Assembly: GCF_004799515.1 (NCBI RefSeq)
Contig: NZ_SSMX01000013.1
Location: 1 to 58,855, forward strand
DNA length: 58,855 bases
Reading direction: 5' to 3'
DNA from: Phenylobacterium sp.
GTDB lineage: Bacteria; Pseudomonadota; Alphaproteobacteria; Caulobacterales; Caulobacteraceae
The first letter of the stretch is position 1, and each line of letters opens with the position of its first letter. The notes below the pieces were generated by a model. That model did not search any database, had not been told where the DNA came from, and saw only the letters and a program-made list of their open reading frames with translations. The translations under genes were made by a program, and so were the position numbers. Positions 46,689-55,673 of this stretch are shown in pieces.

Positions 46689-47370
46689 CGTCGCCAAGAG
46701 CGACAGCCTGCCGGTCAAGATCGCCGCCTACCAGCGCCGGCGCATGTTCGACCATTTCCTGTCGGCCACCGGCATATCGCCGGACGACACCCTGCTGGAC
46801 GTGGGCGCCACGTCGGAGCGGACCTATGAGGCGTCGAACTACGTCGAGGCCTGGTATCCGCATAAGGCCAAGATCACCGCGCTCGGCATCGACGACGCCT
46901 CGTTCCTCGAGGAGGAATATCCCGGCGTCCGCTTCGTGAAGGGCGACGGCCGCGAGCTGCCCTTCCAGGACGGCGAGTTTGACGTGGTGCATTCCTCGGC
47001 TGTGCTGGAGCACGTGGGCTCCTTCGACCAGCAGGTGACCTTCATCGCCGAATGCGCGCGGGTGGCGGCCAAGTCAGTCTACCTGACGACGCCCAACCGC
47101 TGGTTCCCCATCGAATTCCACACCGTCCTGCCGCTGGTCCACTGGCTGCCGAAGTCCACGTTCCGCAGCCTGATGCGCAAGACCGGCCGCGGCTTCTTCG
47201 CCGAGGAATCCAACCTGAACCTGATGGGCGCCGCTGACCTGCGCCGGGCGGCCGCGGCGGCGTTGGGCCCGCGCGGCTACCGCTTCAAGATCGCCACCGC
47301 CGACCTGGCGGGGTGGCCCAGCAACCTCCTGCTGGTCGCTCACCGCGATCCGGTTCAGAGCCGCCAGTAG
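46663..47370 (+). CDS. Class I SAM-dependent methyltransferase
   Basis: A 235-residue Rossmann methyltransferase. The SAM region reads DTLLDVGATSERTYEASNYV, then KITALGIDD (acidic strand-2 residue), VKGDGRELPFQDGEFDVVHSSAVLEHV and an LTTPNRWFPIEFHTVLPL substrate segment. Motif I lacks the common GxGxG, having DVGATSE instead. Its start lies inside the GtrA gene, so both are likely co-translated. A sugar or lipid-linked sugar substrate is inferred from context. It overlaps the convergent DUF2142 gene by 16 bases. Confidence 0.87.
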   Translation: MATPNTQYNVAKSDSLPVKIAAYQRRRMFDHFLSATGISPDDTLLDVGATSERTYEASNYVEAWYPHKAKITALGIDDASFLEEEYPGVRFVKGDGRELPFQDGEFDVVHSSAVLEHVGSFDQQVTFIAECARVAAKSVYLTTPNRWFPIEFHTVLPLVHWLPKSTFRSLMRKTGRGFFAEESNLNLMGAADLRRAAAAALGPRGYRFKIATADLAGWPSNLLLVAHRDPVQSRQ

Positions 47371-48731
47371 AACAGCAGGGCGACGACCAGGACGGCGAGC
47401 GCCCCGAGGCCGGCGGCGCCCGCCAGGACGACGTCGCCGCGGGCGCGCAGGCTCTGCAGCCCGCCAAGGCCTGGCCACATCAGCGGGATGAAGGGCGCGA
47501 GCGGGATGAAATAGCGCCCCTGCACGCCGTCCACCCGCGCCGCGCCCACGGGCGTGTATTGCAGGTAGAGCAGGCCATAGACCGCCAGGATGCTCGCCAC
47601 GACGCAGAGGATCGTCAGGATGCGGAAGATCGGGCGGACGCCCGGTGTCGGCCGGGTGAGCGCGACCGCGGCCGCGACCACGCCCAGCAGCGCCACCACG
47701 ATCACCCGCGGCGTCATCAGGTCCAGCCAACCCAGGGCCGATCCCACGAACTGTCCGGCCATCTTCGGCGCGTCGAGGGCGATGGACGACAGCAGGACCT
47801 TGGCGGTCAGCAGCGGGTGGTGCAGCACGAAGGCGGTCTGGTCCTCGAAGCTCACCGGCACGCCTGGCCTGTTGCTGAGCACATCGTGGCGCACCATCGC
47901 CGTCCAGCCGAACCACAGGGCCACGGCGACGGCGCTGATCGCGGCTAGCCGCATGGCCTCCGACCGCTTGCCGCCGCCCAGTAGCACCGCGGCCGGCGGC
48001 AGCACCACCAGCGGGATGTAGGCGAACTTGTTCACGCAGACATAGAGCAACGCCAGGAAGAGCAGCAGGTCCAGGCGCGGTTCGCTGCGGCCCGCGGCGG
48101 CGATGCGGCTCACGATGGCGGCGAGCACGATGGAGAACGGGATCACCAGGGCGTCGCCGGCCAGCGAAGCCTCTTCGAAGAGGGTGATCGGCAGGAGGGC
48201 GAGGACCAGCGGCAGCAGGCCCTTCTCGCGGAAGAGGGCGATGCCGACGGCGGAGACCAGCAGGGCGATGAGGGCGTTGACCAGCCGTCCGGCGTAGAGC
48301 CAGTCCAGCGGCGGCGCATGCAGCGCCCGGGCGGCGCCCACCACCAGGGCCGGTATGGCGTGGGCGAGGGGGAAATAGATCACCGTATTGCTGAAGTCGG
48401 TGAAGCCGGCCGGCCCCGCCGGCTGGCTTGTCATGGCCGCCACCTCGCCCGGTGAGCGCTTCTGATCGGGCGTGAACGGCACGTTCAGGGTGCGGAAGCG
48501 GGTGGTGAGCGTCACCGCCCCGCGCTCCACCGGCCCGCCGGCCTGGTCACCGGCCGCAGACATCTGCGGCAGGACGCTCAGGTGCGAGAGCTGGGTGGCG
48601 CGGAACATGTGCGCGGGCTCGTCCGGCACCTGGAACGGCGCGGTGACGAAACAGAAGGCGAGCAGCAAGGGGGCCGCGATCAGGAGATAGAGCCTGACAT
48701 AGGCGTTTGAAGAGGACCGCGGCGGTCGCAT
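47355..48731 (-). CDS. DUF2142 multi-spanning membrane protein
   Basis: A 458-residue inner-membrane protein with about ten helices. The DUF2142 hallmark is VPDEPAHMFRATQLSH after helix 1, followed by a periplasmic stretch and SNTVIYFPLAHAIPAL; a VQGRYFIPLAPF segment lies near the C-terminus. The acidic DEP/H motif in the first loop resembles GT-C glycosyltransferases that use lipid-linked sugars, so a transferase or polymerase role is plausible but unproven. It is convergent with the methyltransferase gene. Confidence 0.84.
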   Translation of the reverse strand: MRPPRSSSNAYVRLYLLIAAPLLLAFCFVTAPFQVPDEPAHMFRATQLSHLSVLPQMSAAGDQAGGPVERGAVTLTTRFRTLNVPFTPDQKRSPGEVAAMTSQPAGPAGFTDFSNTVIYFPLAHAIPALVVGAARALHAPPLDWLYAGRLVNALIALLVSAVGIALFREKGLLPLVLALLPITLFEEASLAGDALVIPFSIVLAAIVSRIAAAGRSEPRLDLLLFLALLYVCVNKFAYIPLVVLPPAAVLLGGGKRSEAMRLAAISAVAVALWFGWTAMVRHDVLSNRPGVPVSFEDQTAFVLHHPLLTAKVLLSSIALDAPKMAGQFVGSALGWLDLMTPRVIVVALLGVVAAAVALTRPTPGVRPIFRILTILCVVASILAVYGLLYLQYTPVGAARVDGVQGRYFIPLAPFIPLMWPGLGGLQSLRARGDVVLAGAAGLGALAVLVVALLFYWRL

Positions 48732-48954
48732 ATCTGGCTTACTGCCTCGGAGGTCAATCCAGTCGCAAGCACGACCGCCCCCGACGCCGCACTGGCTCGG
48801 TGGTACGAAGAGAATCCGGGCGGCGCAAGCCGGCGCGCGTCTCGCGCGAGCCGTTCGGGCCGCGCAGTCTTCGGTGTCCGAAAACCGCTACGTCATGCCT
48901 ATCGATGTCCGAAAACCGCGAGACATTGGCCACTCGTGTCCCCATCTTCCGGTC

Positions 48955-50484
48955 ATGGACATGGATTTCGAAGCCTGCCGCCGTGCTTTCCTGACCCGCG
49001 ATCCGCGGTTCGACGGGCGCATCTTCGGCGCCGTCAGCTCCACCGGCATCTACTGCCGCCCGATCTGTCCGGCGCGTACGCCGAAGGCGGAGAACATGAC
49101 CTTCTATCCGACGGCGGCGGCCTGTCAGGAGGCCGGTTATCGCCCCTGCCTGCGCTGCCGGCCCGAGTCCTCGCCGGACCTGGGCGCCTGGCGCGGCACC
49201 TCGAACACCGTCAGCCGCGCCCTGGCCTTGATCGAGGCCGGCGCCTTGGACAACGGCGACGTCGACGGCCTGGCCGGACGGCTCGGCGTCGGCGAGCGGC
49301 AACTGCGCCGGCTGTTCAAGCAGCACCTCGGCGCATCGCCGGTGGCGGTGGCCCAGACCCGGCGTGTCCTCCTGGCCAAGCAGCTGATCCAGGAGACCCT
49401 GTTGCCGATGGGCGAGGTGGCCCTGGCGTCGGGCTTCGGCAGCGTGCGGCGCTTCAACGAGACCTTCCAGCAGCTGTTCGGCCGCCCGCCGGGCGCGCTG
49501 CGCCGCAGCCGCGCCGAGGAGGCCAACGCCGCGGCGGGCGGCATCACCGTCAAGCTGCCGTACAAGCCGCCCTACGACTGGACCGCGATGATCGGCTTCC
49601 TGGCGGCCCGCGCCATCCCAGGCGTCGAGAGCGTGACGCCAAAGCGCTACGCCCGCACCCTGGCGGTCGAGGGCGAGCTGGGCGTGGTGACGGTCTCGCC
49701 GGGCGCCGGCAATTTCCTGGTGGCGGAGATCCGCTTCCCGAAGGTGCAGGCCCTGCCCGCGGTGATCGCCCGCATCCGCCGGGTCTTCGACCTGACCGCC
49801 GATCCCAGCCTGATCGGCGCGCATCTGTCGCAGGACGCCGCGCTAGCGCCCCTGGTCGCCGCCAGGCCCGGCTTGCGCGCGCCCGGCGCCTGGGACGGCT
49901 TCGAGCTGGCGGTGCGCGCCATCCTGGGGCAGCAGATCACCGTCACCGCCGCCCGCGGCCTGGCCGCCAAGCTGACGGAGGCCCATGGCGCGCGGATCGA
50001 CGATCCCTTCGCCGCCTCGCTGGGCCTGACCCGCGCCTTCCCGGCGCCGGAACAGCTGGTGGGCCAGGATATCGCCGCCCTGGGCATGCCCCGCGCGCGC
50101 GGCGCTGCGCTGGAGGCCCTGGCCCGAACGGTGGCCGCCGATCCGACGATCTTCACCCCGCGTGGCGATCTGGAGAGCGCCATCGCCGCGCTCAAGGCCC
50201 TGCCGGGCGTCGGCGAATGGACCGCGCAATACATCGCGCTACGCGAACTGCGCGAGCCGGACGCCTTCCCGCAGGCCGACATCGGCCTCTTGCGCGGCAT
50301 GGCCGACGAGACCGGCGCGCGGCCGACCCCCGCGGAGCTCCTGGCCCGCGCCGAGGCCTGGCGGCCCTGGCGCGCCTACGCCGCCCAGCACCTGTGGGCC
50401 GCCGACGCCGAACAGATCCAACCCTCCAAGAAGACCTCAAACGGAAAGGCCCGGACCGATGCCGAGCAGCAATTCGCAGCCTGA
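48955..50484 (+). CDS. alkA: AdaA-AlkA fusion: DNA-3-methyladenine glycosylase 2 with Ada N-terminal part
   Basis: A 509-residue repair protein. It has an Ada zinc domain with Cys34, Cys38, Cys65 and Cys68 (the methyl-phosphotriester sensor), an AraC-type helix-turn-helix region (about 85-180), the AlkA N-terminal domain and a HhH-GPD glycosylase with LPGVGEW (from 416) and catalytic Asp442 in PQADIG. It can probably sense methylated phosphates, activate transcription and excise alkylated bases. The ATG at 48955 begins the conserved part. ogt overlaps its end by 26 bases. Confidence 0.93.
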   Translation: MDMDFEACRRAFLTRDPRFDGRIFGAVSSTGIYCRPICPARTPKAENMTFYPTAAACQEAGYRPCLRCRPESSPDLGAWRGTSNTVSRALALIEAGALDNGDVDGLAGRLGVGERQLRRLFKQHLGASPVAVAQTRRVLLAKQLIQETLLPMGEVALASGFGSVRRFNETFQQLFGRPPGALRRSRAEEANAAAGGITVKLPYKPPYDWTAMIGFLAARAIPGVESVTPKRYARTLAVEGELGVVTVSPGAGNFLVAEIRFPKVQALPAVIARIRRVFDLTADPSLIGAHLSQDAALAPLVAARPGLRAPGAWDGFELAVRAILGQQITVTAARGLAAKLTEAHGARIDDPFAASLGLTRAFPAPEQLVGQDIAALGMPRARGAALEALARTVAADPTIFTPRGDLESAIAALKALPGVGEWTAQYIALRELREPDAFPQADIGLLRGMADETGARPTPAELLARAEAWRPWRAYAAQHLWAADAEQIQPSKKTSNGKARTDAEQQFAA

Positions 50485-51004
50485 GACCCTGACCCTCGAC
50501 CGCCTGCCGACGCCAATCGGCGTGGCCCTGCTGGTCACCGACGAGGCGGGCGTCCTGCGCGCCTTCAACTGGACCGACTACGAGCCGGCGATGCGGACCT
50601 GGCTCGCCCGCCACTATCCAAAGGCGCAGGTCGTGGAGGGCCGCGTCCCGCCGTCGGTGCGGGGCGCTTTCGAGGCCTATTTCCGCGGCGACGCCCGGGC
50701 GTTGGAGAGCGTGCCGTGGAAGGCCTCGGGCACGCCCTTCCAGCTGCAGGTCTGGGAGGCGCTCTGCTCCATCCCGGCCGGCGAAACCCTGAGCTACGCC
50801 GGCCTGGCGTCGCGTATCGGCCGCCCGACCGCGGTGCGCGCGGTGGGCCACGCCAACGGCGCCAATCCGGTGGCCGTGGTCGTGCCTTGCCACCGGGTGA
50901 TCGGGACCGACGGCTCGCTGACCGGCTACGGCGGCAGCCTGCCGCGCAAGCGCTGGCTCCTGGAGCTCGAGGGCGTGCAGGCCGGCGGCCAGCGCGCCGC
51001 CTGA
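50459..51004 (+). CDS. ogt: Methylated-DNA--protein-cysteine methyltransferase
   Basis: Suicide repair protein that removes methyl groups from O6-methylguanine. It has 181 residues with the full C-terminal signature VVPCHRVIG (acceptor Cys144) and the recognition helix segment GRPTAVRAVGHANGANP. The ATG at 50459 has GGAAAGG just upstream. Starting inside the alkA fusion gene, it supplies the methyltransferase activity missing from that Ada-like protein, so the pair forms a compact adaptive-response unit. Confidence 0.95.
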   Translation: MPSSNSQPETLTLDRLPTPIGVALLVTDEAGVLRAFNWTDYEPAMRTWLARHYPKAQVVEGRVPPSVRGAFEAYFRGDARALESVPWKASGTPFQLQVWEALCSIPAGETLSYAGLASRIGRPTAVRAVGHANGANPVAVVVPCHRVIGTDGSLTGYGGSLPRKRWLLELEGVQAGGQRAA

Positions 51005-51081
51005 GCCGTTCCGTCGCAGCGGGGCTGACCTGGGCGTGCGCCGTGCTATGAGCGCACTCCCCAGCGACAGCCGGCGAGGCT

Positions 51082-51672
51082 ATGGAAGAGTTCCTGCGAC
51101 AGTACGGGCCGATCGGGATCTTCCTGGGCGCCGGCTTCGAAGGCCAAACGGCGTTGATCGTCGGCGGCCTATTGGCGCGCCAGCACATCCTGAACCTGTG
51201 GGTCGTGCTGGCCTGCGCCACCGCGGGGTCGGGCCTGGTCGACCATATGCTGTTCGTGGCGGGACGCCGGTTCCGGCACCACCGCTGGGTGGTGCGCGCG
51301 ACACAGCAGGCGGCTTTCGCCAAGGCGCTGAGCTTCATCGAGCGCTATCCGATCAGCTACATCCTGGCCTTCCGCTTCATCTTCGGCCTGCGGGTCGCCA
51401 GCCCCATCGCCGTCGGCGTCTCCAAGATCCCGACCTGGCGCTTCACCCTGTTGAACATCCTGGGCGCGGTGATCTGGGCGACGGCCTTCACCCTCTCCGG
51501 CTTCATCTTCGGCGAGGCGGTGCACAACTTCCTGGGCCATGGCCGTCACGCCGGCCGCTGGACCCTGGCGGCGGCCGGGGCGGTGGTGGTGATCGTGCTG
51601 GTGATCTGGGCGGTCCGCTATCTGTTGCGCCGGCGCAAGCTCCTTGCGGAAACGCCTGCCGAGATCAACTGA
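51082..51672 (+). CDS. DedA-family membrane protein
   Basis: A 196-residue protein with about five membrane segments. DedA/VTT features: YGPIGIFLGAGFEGQTALIVGG near the start (acidic residue in the re-entrant helix), then ISYILAFRFIFGLRVASPIAVGVSKI with the F-R-x-x-x-G-x-R motif. These proteins are linked to lipid-carrier translocation, including undecaprenyl phosphate, and to membrane homeostasis. Basic residues end the protein (RYLLRRRK). It stands alone, 77 bases after ogt. Confidence 0.9.
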   Translation: MEEFLRQYGPIGIFLGAGFEGQTALIVGGLLARQHILNLWVVLACATAGSGLVDHMLFVAGRRFRHHRWVVRATQQAAFAKALSFIERYPISYILAFRFIFGLRVASPIAVGVSKIPTWRFTLLNILGAVIWATAFTLSGFIFGEAVHNFLGHGRHAGRWTLAAAGAVVVIVLVIWAVRYLLRRRKLLAETPAEIN

Positions 51673-51724
51673 GCCGCGAGGTTCGTTGCAGCGTAACCGC
51701 CGCCAGCGTAGGCCTGGGGCGTCG

Positions 51725-52537
51725 ATGGGCGAGACTCACATTTCAAGACGGACGTTGTTCGCGGCCATGGCCGGCCTGGCCGGCGCGGGGTCTGCGGCGG
51801 CTCAGCCCCAGGGCTGGCCGGACGGCGCGCGCGGCGCGGTCAGCCTGACCTACGACGATGGGCTGAACAGCCAGCTCGACAACGCGGTCCCCGAGCTGAA
51901 GCGGCTGGGTCTGAAGGCCACCTTCTTCCTGACCGAGGACAACGCCCACTGGCGCCTCAGCGACTGGGAGGCCCTGGCGCGGGACGGCAACGAGGTCGCC
52001 AACCACACCATGAGCCACCCCTGCGCCCTGTCGGGCTACAGCACCACGCGTTTCGCGGCCGCCGAGGTCCACCGCATGGAGGGCTATCTCGACGCCCACT
52101 TCGGTTCCGACCGCGAGCGGACCTTCGCCTATCCGTGCGGCTATCTAGGGCTCGGCCACGGCCGGCGGCATGCCCGCTACGCTCGCTACCGGCGGGTGCT
52201 GGAGCGCGACGGCGTGGTGGCGGCGCGCACCACCGCCGGCGGGCCGAACCGGCCTGAGATGGCCGCCGCCGACCCGCTGCACCTGCACGCCTTCGAGCCG
52301 ACCTACGAGGGCGACACCGTCGCGCCCGCCCTGCGCTACCTCACCGAGACCGTCGCCCGCGGCGGCTGGGCGATCCTGGTGTTCCACGAGGTGGCGCCCC
52401 AATGGCTGCACGAGGGTGATGTCAGCGTCGCGACCCACAACCGCATCCTCGAGCACATCGCCGCCCTCGATGTCTGGTGCGCGCCCATGGGTCAGGTGTT
52501 CGGCTATGTGGCGCACCGTTGGGGCAGGGCGGCTTAA
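51725..52537 (+). CDS. Exported polysaccharide deacetylase
   Basis: A 270-residue carbohydrate esterase family 4 protein. It has an export signal with paired arginines (SRRTLFAAMAGLAGAGS; Tat-like, though Sec is possible) and the NodB domain: motif 1 SLTYDDGLN with the metal Asp, motif 2 EVANHTMSHP with both His ligands, and AYPCGYLG for motif 3. It likely removes N-acetyl groups from an extracellular or cell-wall sugar polymer. The ATG at 51725 gives a normal signal; the in-frame ATG upstream adds a basic leader. Confidence 0.9.
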   Translation: MGETHISRRTLFAAMAGLAGAGSAAAQPQGWPDGARGAVSLTYDDGLNSQLDNAVPELKRLGLKATFFLTEDNAHWRLSDWEALARDGNEVANHTMSHPCALSGYSTTRFAAAEVHRMEGYLDAHFGSDRERTFAYPCGYLGLGHGRRHARYARYRRVLERDGVVAARTTAGGPNRPEMAAADPLHLHAFEPTYEGDTVAPALRYLTETVARGGWAILVFHEVAPQWLHEGDVSVATHNRILEHIAALDVWCAPMGQVFGYVAHRWGRAA

Positions 52538-52539
52538 AA

Positions 52540-52565
52540 GGGCCAACCGCCCGGATCTTTGGCCC
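52540..52565 (+). terminator. Possible terminator after deacetylase gene
   Basis: GGGCCAA (52540-52546) pairs perfectly with TTGGCCC (52559-52565) around a 12-base loop, three bases after the stop. The tail CCTTAT is poor in T, so termination strength is doubtful. Confidence 0.4.
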
Positions 52566-52672
52566 CTTATAAGCGGAACATTACGCAAAATTCACCTCGG
52601 CCGCCGTCGCCCTAAGGCTTGGCTTAACGTATAACGTCGCTCGACGGAATCGCTTCGCAGCCGGGGTTCGCG

Positions 52673-52894
52673 ATGACGACATTCACCGAACTTGTCGCCA
52701 CGGTGGTCGTGCATTCCTCGGCCTTCGCGCTGTCGCATTTCGGCGTGATGCAGGAGCCCGTCCAGATCGACAAGGCGCCGCCGTCGGCTGAGCGGGTGAT
52801 CGCCCGCACGCCCACCACCGCCCAGGCGCGCAAGGTGATGAAGCTGACCGCCTGCCCCCAGGGGCGCCATCGCCCCCACGCGGTGAAGGTCTAG
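52673..52894 (+). CDS. Small hypothetical protein
   Basis: A 73-residue frame standing alone between the deacetylase and the TipN-like gene. It starts with a mildly hydrophobic stretch (FTELVATVVVHSSAFALSHF), then a polar, Thr/Lys/Arg-containing part and a basic C-terminus. No family was recognised. Support comes from a proper ATG, GC-rich third positions and AT-richer upstream sequence suitable for a promoter. The opposite strand is also open here, so coding is probable but not proven. Confidence 0.55.
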   Translation: MTTFTELVATVVVHSSAFALSHFGVMQEPVQIDKAPPSAERVIARTPTTAQARKVMKLTACPQGRHRPHAVKV

Positions 52895-53034
52895 AAGCGC
52901 TTCACCCACCGCATTCGTCATCCGCGACGCGCGCGCCTGTTTGCGCGGCGGGCCTTCGCGGGTAATCCTTCGCCGGCGGCGGGCTTGGTCCTTTTCCGGG
53001 GACGATGGGCGGCCCGCTACGACGGAAGAGGCGT

Positions 53035-55581
53035 ATGAGGATCAAGAAGCGGACCCGGCCCACGGACTTCGGCGCTTCGCCGCGCCCGGACCTGGCCGAG
53101 CCTGAGGGCGCCGCCGATTGGGACGCGCCCGGCCACGACCTCGCCGACCCGGGGCCGCCGATCGCGCCTTACGCGTCCCTGCGGCCGCCGTCGCGGCAGA
53201 CCGCGGTGGCGGCTGGACAGCCGCAGAGCCTGGCGCGGCGGCCGGAGGAGGCCGCCCCCGAGCGTCCGCCCGCCGTCGACGCCTACCGTCCGCCGTCCGC
53301 CTGGCCGATCTATCTCGTGGCCTTCGCGGTCGCCGCGCTGTGGGCCCTGGCCCCGATCGCCTTCGCCCTCGGCTACCGCAACGCCGTTGCTCCGCTTAGG
53401 AACGACGACTTCGCCCTGGCGGTCTTCGCCCTGCTGGCGATCGGGCCGTCGGTCTTTGTCTTCGCCTGCGCCTACATGATCCGCCAGGGTCAGAAGCTGG
53501 GCGCCGAGGCGCGCCGCGCCAAGGCCGCCGCCGAGGAGATGCTGGGACCGGCGATCGCCGCCGCCGGCGGGGCCCGCGACGTGGTCCTGGAAGTGCGCGA
53601 GGAGATCGTCCGCGCCGCCCACGCCGCCGACGAGGCCCGCGAAACCCTGATGGCGCTCCGCGAAGCCCTGGCGCTGGAAAGCGAGCGGCTGGTGGAGAGC
53701 GCCGACCACTCGGTGCGCACCACGCGCGAGCTCACCACCACCCTGGGCCGCGAGCGCTCGGAGATGGGGGCGCTGGCCCACAGCCTGGACGCCCAGGCGA
53801 GCCGGGTCACCGACAGCATCACCCAGCAGGCCAAGATGGTCGCCGAGGCCACCGAGCTCGCTCAGACCCAGCTTCGCGAGGCCGAGGCGGTGCTTTCGGC
53901 CCGCGCCGCCGACCTGGCGGCCGCGGCGGGCGAGGCCAGCGATGCGGCGCGCACCGCCGGCGAGGACCTCACCCGCCACATCGCCCGGCTGGAGACCGCC
54001 GGCGCGGGCGTCACCGATCAGGTGCGGGCCGTGGAGACCGGCCTCACCGAGCAGCGCGCGGCGTTGATCACCCTGGCCCAGACCCTTAGGGCCGATCACG
54101 AAGGCTTCGCCGACCAGGCCGAGGCGCACGCGGCCAAGCTTTCGGAGTTCATCGACGCGGCGCGGGTCTCCTCCGCCGAACTCAGCGGTCAGGCCCTGAA
54201 GGGCGGCGAGAGCCTGCGCGCCCTGATGGCCGACGCCGCCGACCAGTTCCGCGACCTGACTGAGACCGCCCGGGCCGAGCGCGAGGAGTTCGGCCAGTCG
54301 ACGCTGCAGTCTCTGGAGACCGTCTCCGAGGCCGCCGCCCAGCAGCGCGCCCAGCTGGAGGCCCAGACGCGCTCGGCCATCGAGGCGCTCGCCGCCGCCG
54401 CCGAGGAGACCCGGGCCGCCGCCGCCAGCCACGCCGCCGCGGCGCGCGACCAGGTCGACCAGCTGTCCGAAGCCGCTTTCGCCGCCGGCCAGAAGGCCAA
54501 CCAGGTGTTCGAAGCGAGGCTGTCGGAGGCCCGCGCGCTCGTCGAACAGTCCTCGGAGATGGTCGATCAGGCCGGGGCGGCCACCGCCCAGCGGCTGGAG
54601 GAGGGCGCCGCCGCGGCGCGCGCCTCGCTGGCCGCCTTGCAGGCGATGATGGCCGAGGTCGACCGCCGCGCCACCCAGCTGCCGGCCAACGCCCAGGACC
54701 AGATCGACCTGGTCCGCGCGGCGGTGGCCAGCGGTCTAGAGGAGCTGACCCTCCAGGCGCGGCGCACCGCCGAGGAGGCGCAGGCGATCGACGCGGCCTT
54801 CCAGGACCGCGCCCGGCGCAACTTCGAGATGATGAGCGAGGCGGTGCGGCTGATGGGCGTTTCGGCAACCCTGCCGCCGGCGCCCGCGGCGACCGCGCCT
54901 TTGCCGCGCCCGGCAGCGCCGCCGCGCCCCGTCCGCGCCCGGCCCGCGCCGCCGCTTGAGCCCGAGCCCACGCCGCTCGCCCTCACGGCGGCCGACGAGG
55001 ACGACCTGGAGCTCGAGGACCTGATGGAGCCCGCCGCGCCGGTCGAGGATCCCGGCTTGCGGCCGCGCCTGAAGCTGACGCCCACCGCTACGGACGAGGA
55101 GTTCTCGGCCCTGTTCGAAGCCGCCGGCGGGGCCGCCGCCGAGCCGCCGGAACCGGCGCACGAGGGCGAGTCCTGGACCTGGAAGGATCTCCTGGCCTCC
55201 ATCGACGGCGCCGACGCCGAGGGCGAGCGGCTGGCCGACGTCCTGGGCGCGGAGCTGACCCAGATGGGCGTCGAACCGGCGCGGCTCCTGCCCAAGGCCC
55301 GCATCGACGAGATCGCCGCGGCGGTGCAGACCGGCGATGTCGATGGCGCCCGCGAGGTGGTCAAACGCCTGGCGCCCGCCGCCACCCGCCGCATCGGCCG
55401 GCGCCTCGTCACCAACGAGGCGATCCGCCGCCAGGCGCAGGTCTATGTGCGCCGCTACCAGACACTGGTGGACGACGCGGCGGTGCGCGACCCGGAAGGC
55501 TTCCTGATGGCGAGCCTGCTGGGCGACGAGGCCGGCCGGCTCTATCTGCTGCTGGACGCTGCGGCAGGCGACCAGGACTAG
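53035..55581 (+). CDS. tipN: TipN-like polar coiled-coil membrane protein
   Basis: About 848 residues. The N-terminus is basic (RIKKRTRPTDFG), a Pro-rich segment follows, then two membrane helices (about residues 85-150). A very long Ala/Glu/Arg-rich coiled coil runs from about 160 to 610, then a Pro-rich acidic linker and a conserved globular end (GVEPARLLPKARIDEI to RLYLLLDAA). This layout, size and C-terminal domain resemble TipN, the Caulobacter new-pole landmark that orients division and flagellum placement. GGAAGAGG precedes the ATG at 53035; ATG 53005 is an alternative. The identity is by layout and memory. Confidence 0.68.
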   Translation: MRIKKRTRPTDFGASPRPDLAEPEGAADWDAPGHDLADPGPPIAPYASLRPPSRQTAVAAGQPQSLARRPEEAAPERPPAVDAYRPPSAWPIYLVAFAVAALWALAPIAFALGYRNAVAPLRNDDFALAVFALLAIGPSVFVFACAYMIRQGQKLGAEARRAKAAAEEMLGPAIAAAGGARDVVLEVREEIVRAAHAADEARETLMALREALALESERLVESADHSVRTTRELTTTLGRERSEMGALAHSLDAQASRVTDSITQQAKMVAEATELAQTQLREAEAVLSARAADLAAAAGEASDAARTAGEDLTRHIARLETAGAGVTDQVRAVETGLTEQRAALITLAQTLRADHEGFADQAEAHAAKLSEFIDAARVSSAELSGQALKGGESLRALMADAADQFRDLTETARAEREEFGQSTLQSLETVSEAAAQQRAQLEAQTRSAIEALAAAAEETRAAAASHAAAARDQVDQLSEAAFAAGQKANQVFEARLSEARALVEQSSEMVDQAGAATAQRLEEGAAAARASLAALQAMMAEVDRRATQLPANAQDQIDLVRAAVASGLEELTLQARRTAEEAQAIDAAFQDRARRNFEMMSEAVRLMGVSATLPPAPAATAPLPRPAAPPRPVRARPAPPLEPEPTPLALTAADEDDLELEDLMEPAAPVEDPGLRPRLKLTPTATDEEFSALFEAAGGAAAEPPEPAHEGESWTWKDLLASIDGADAEGERLADVLGAELTQMGVEPARLLPKARIDEIAAAVQTGDVDGAREVVKRLAPAATRRIGRRLVTNEAIRRQAQVYVRRYQTLVDDAAVRDPEGFLMASLLGDEAGRLYLLLDAAAGDQD

Positions 55582-55673
55582 GACCGCCGCCGGCGGCCGC
55601 CGTCTTCACAGGATATTCGGGGTTCGGGGCGATCGTGGAGCTTCCGCGTCCATGAAGACGTTGGGCCAGCGCC

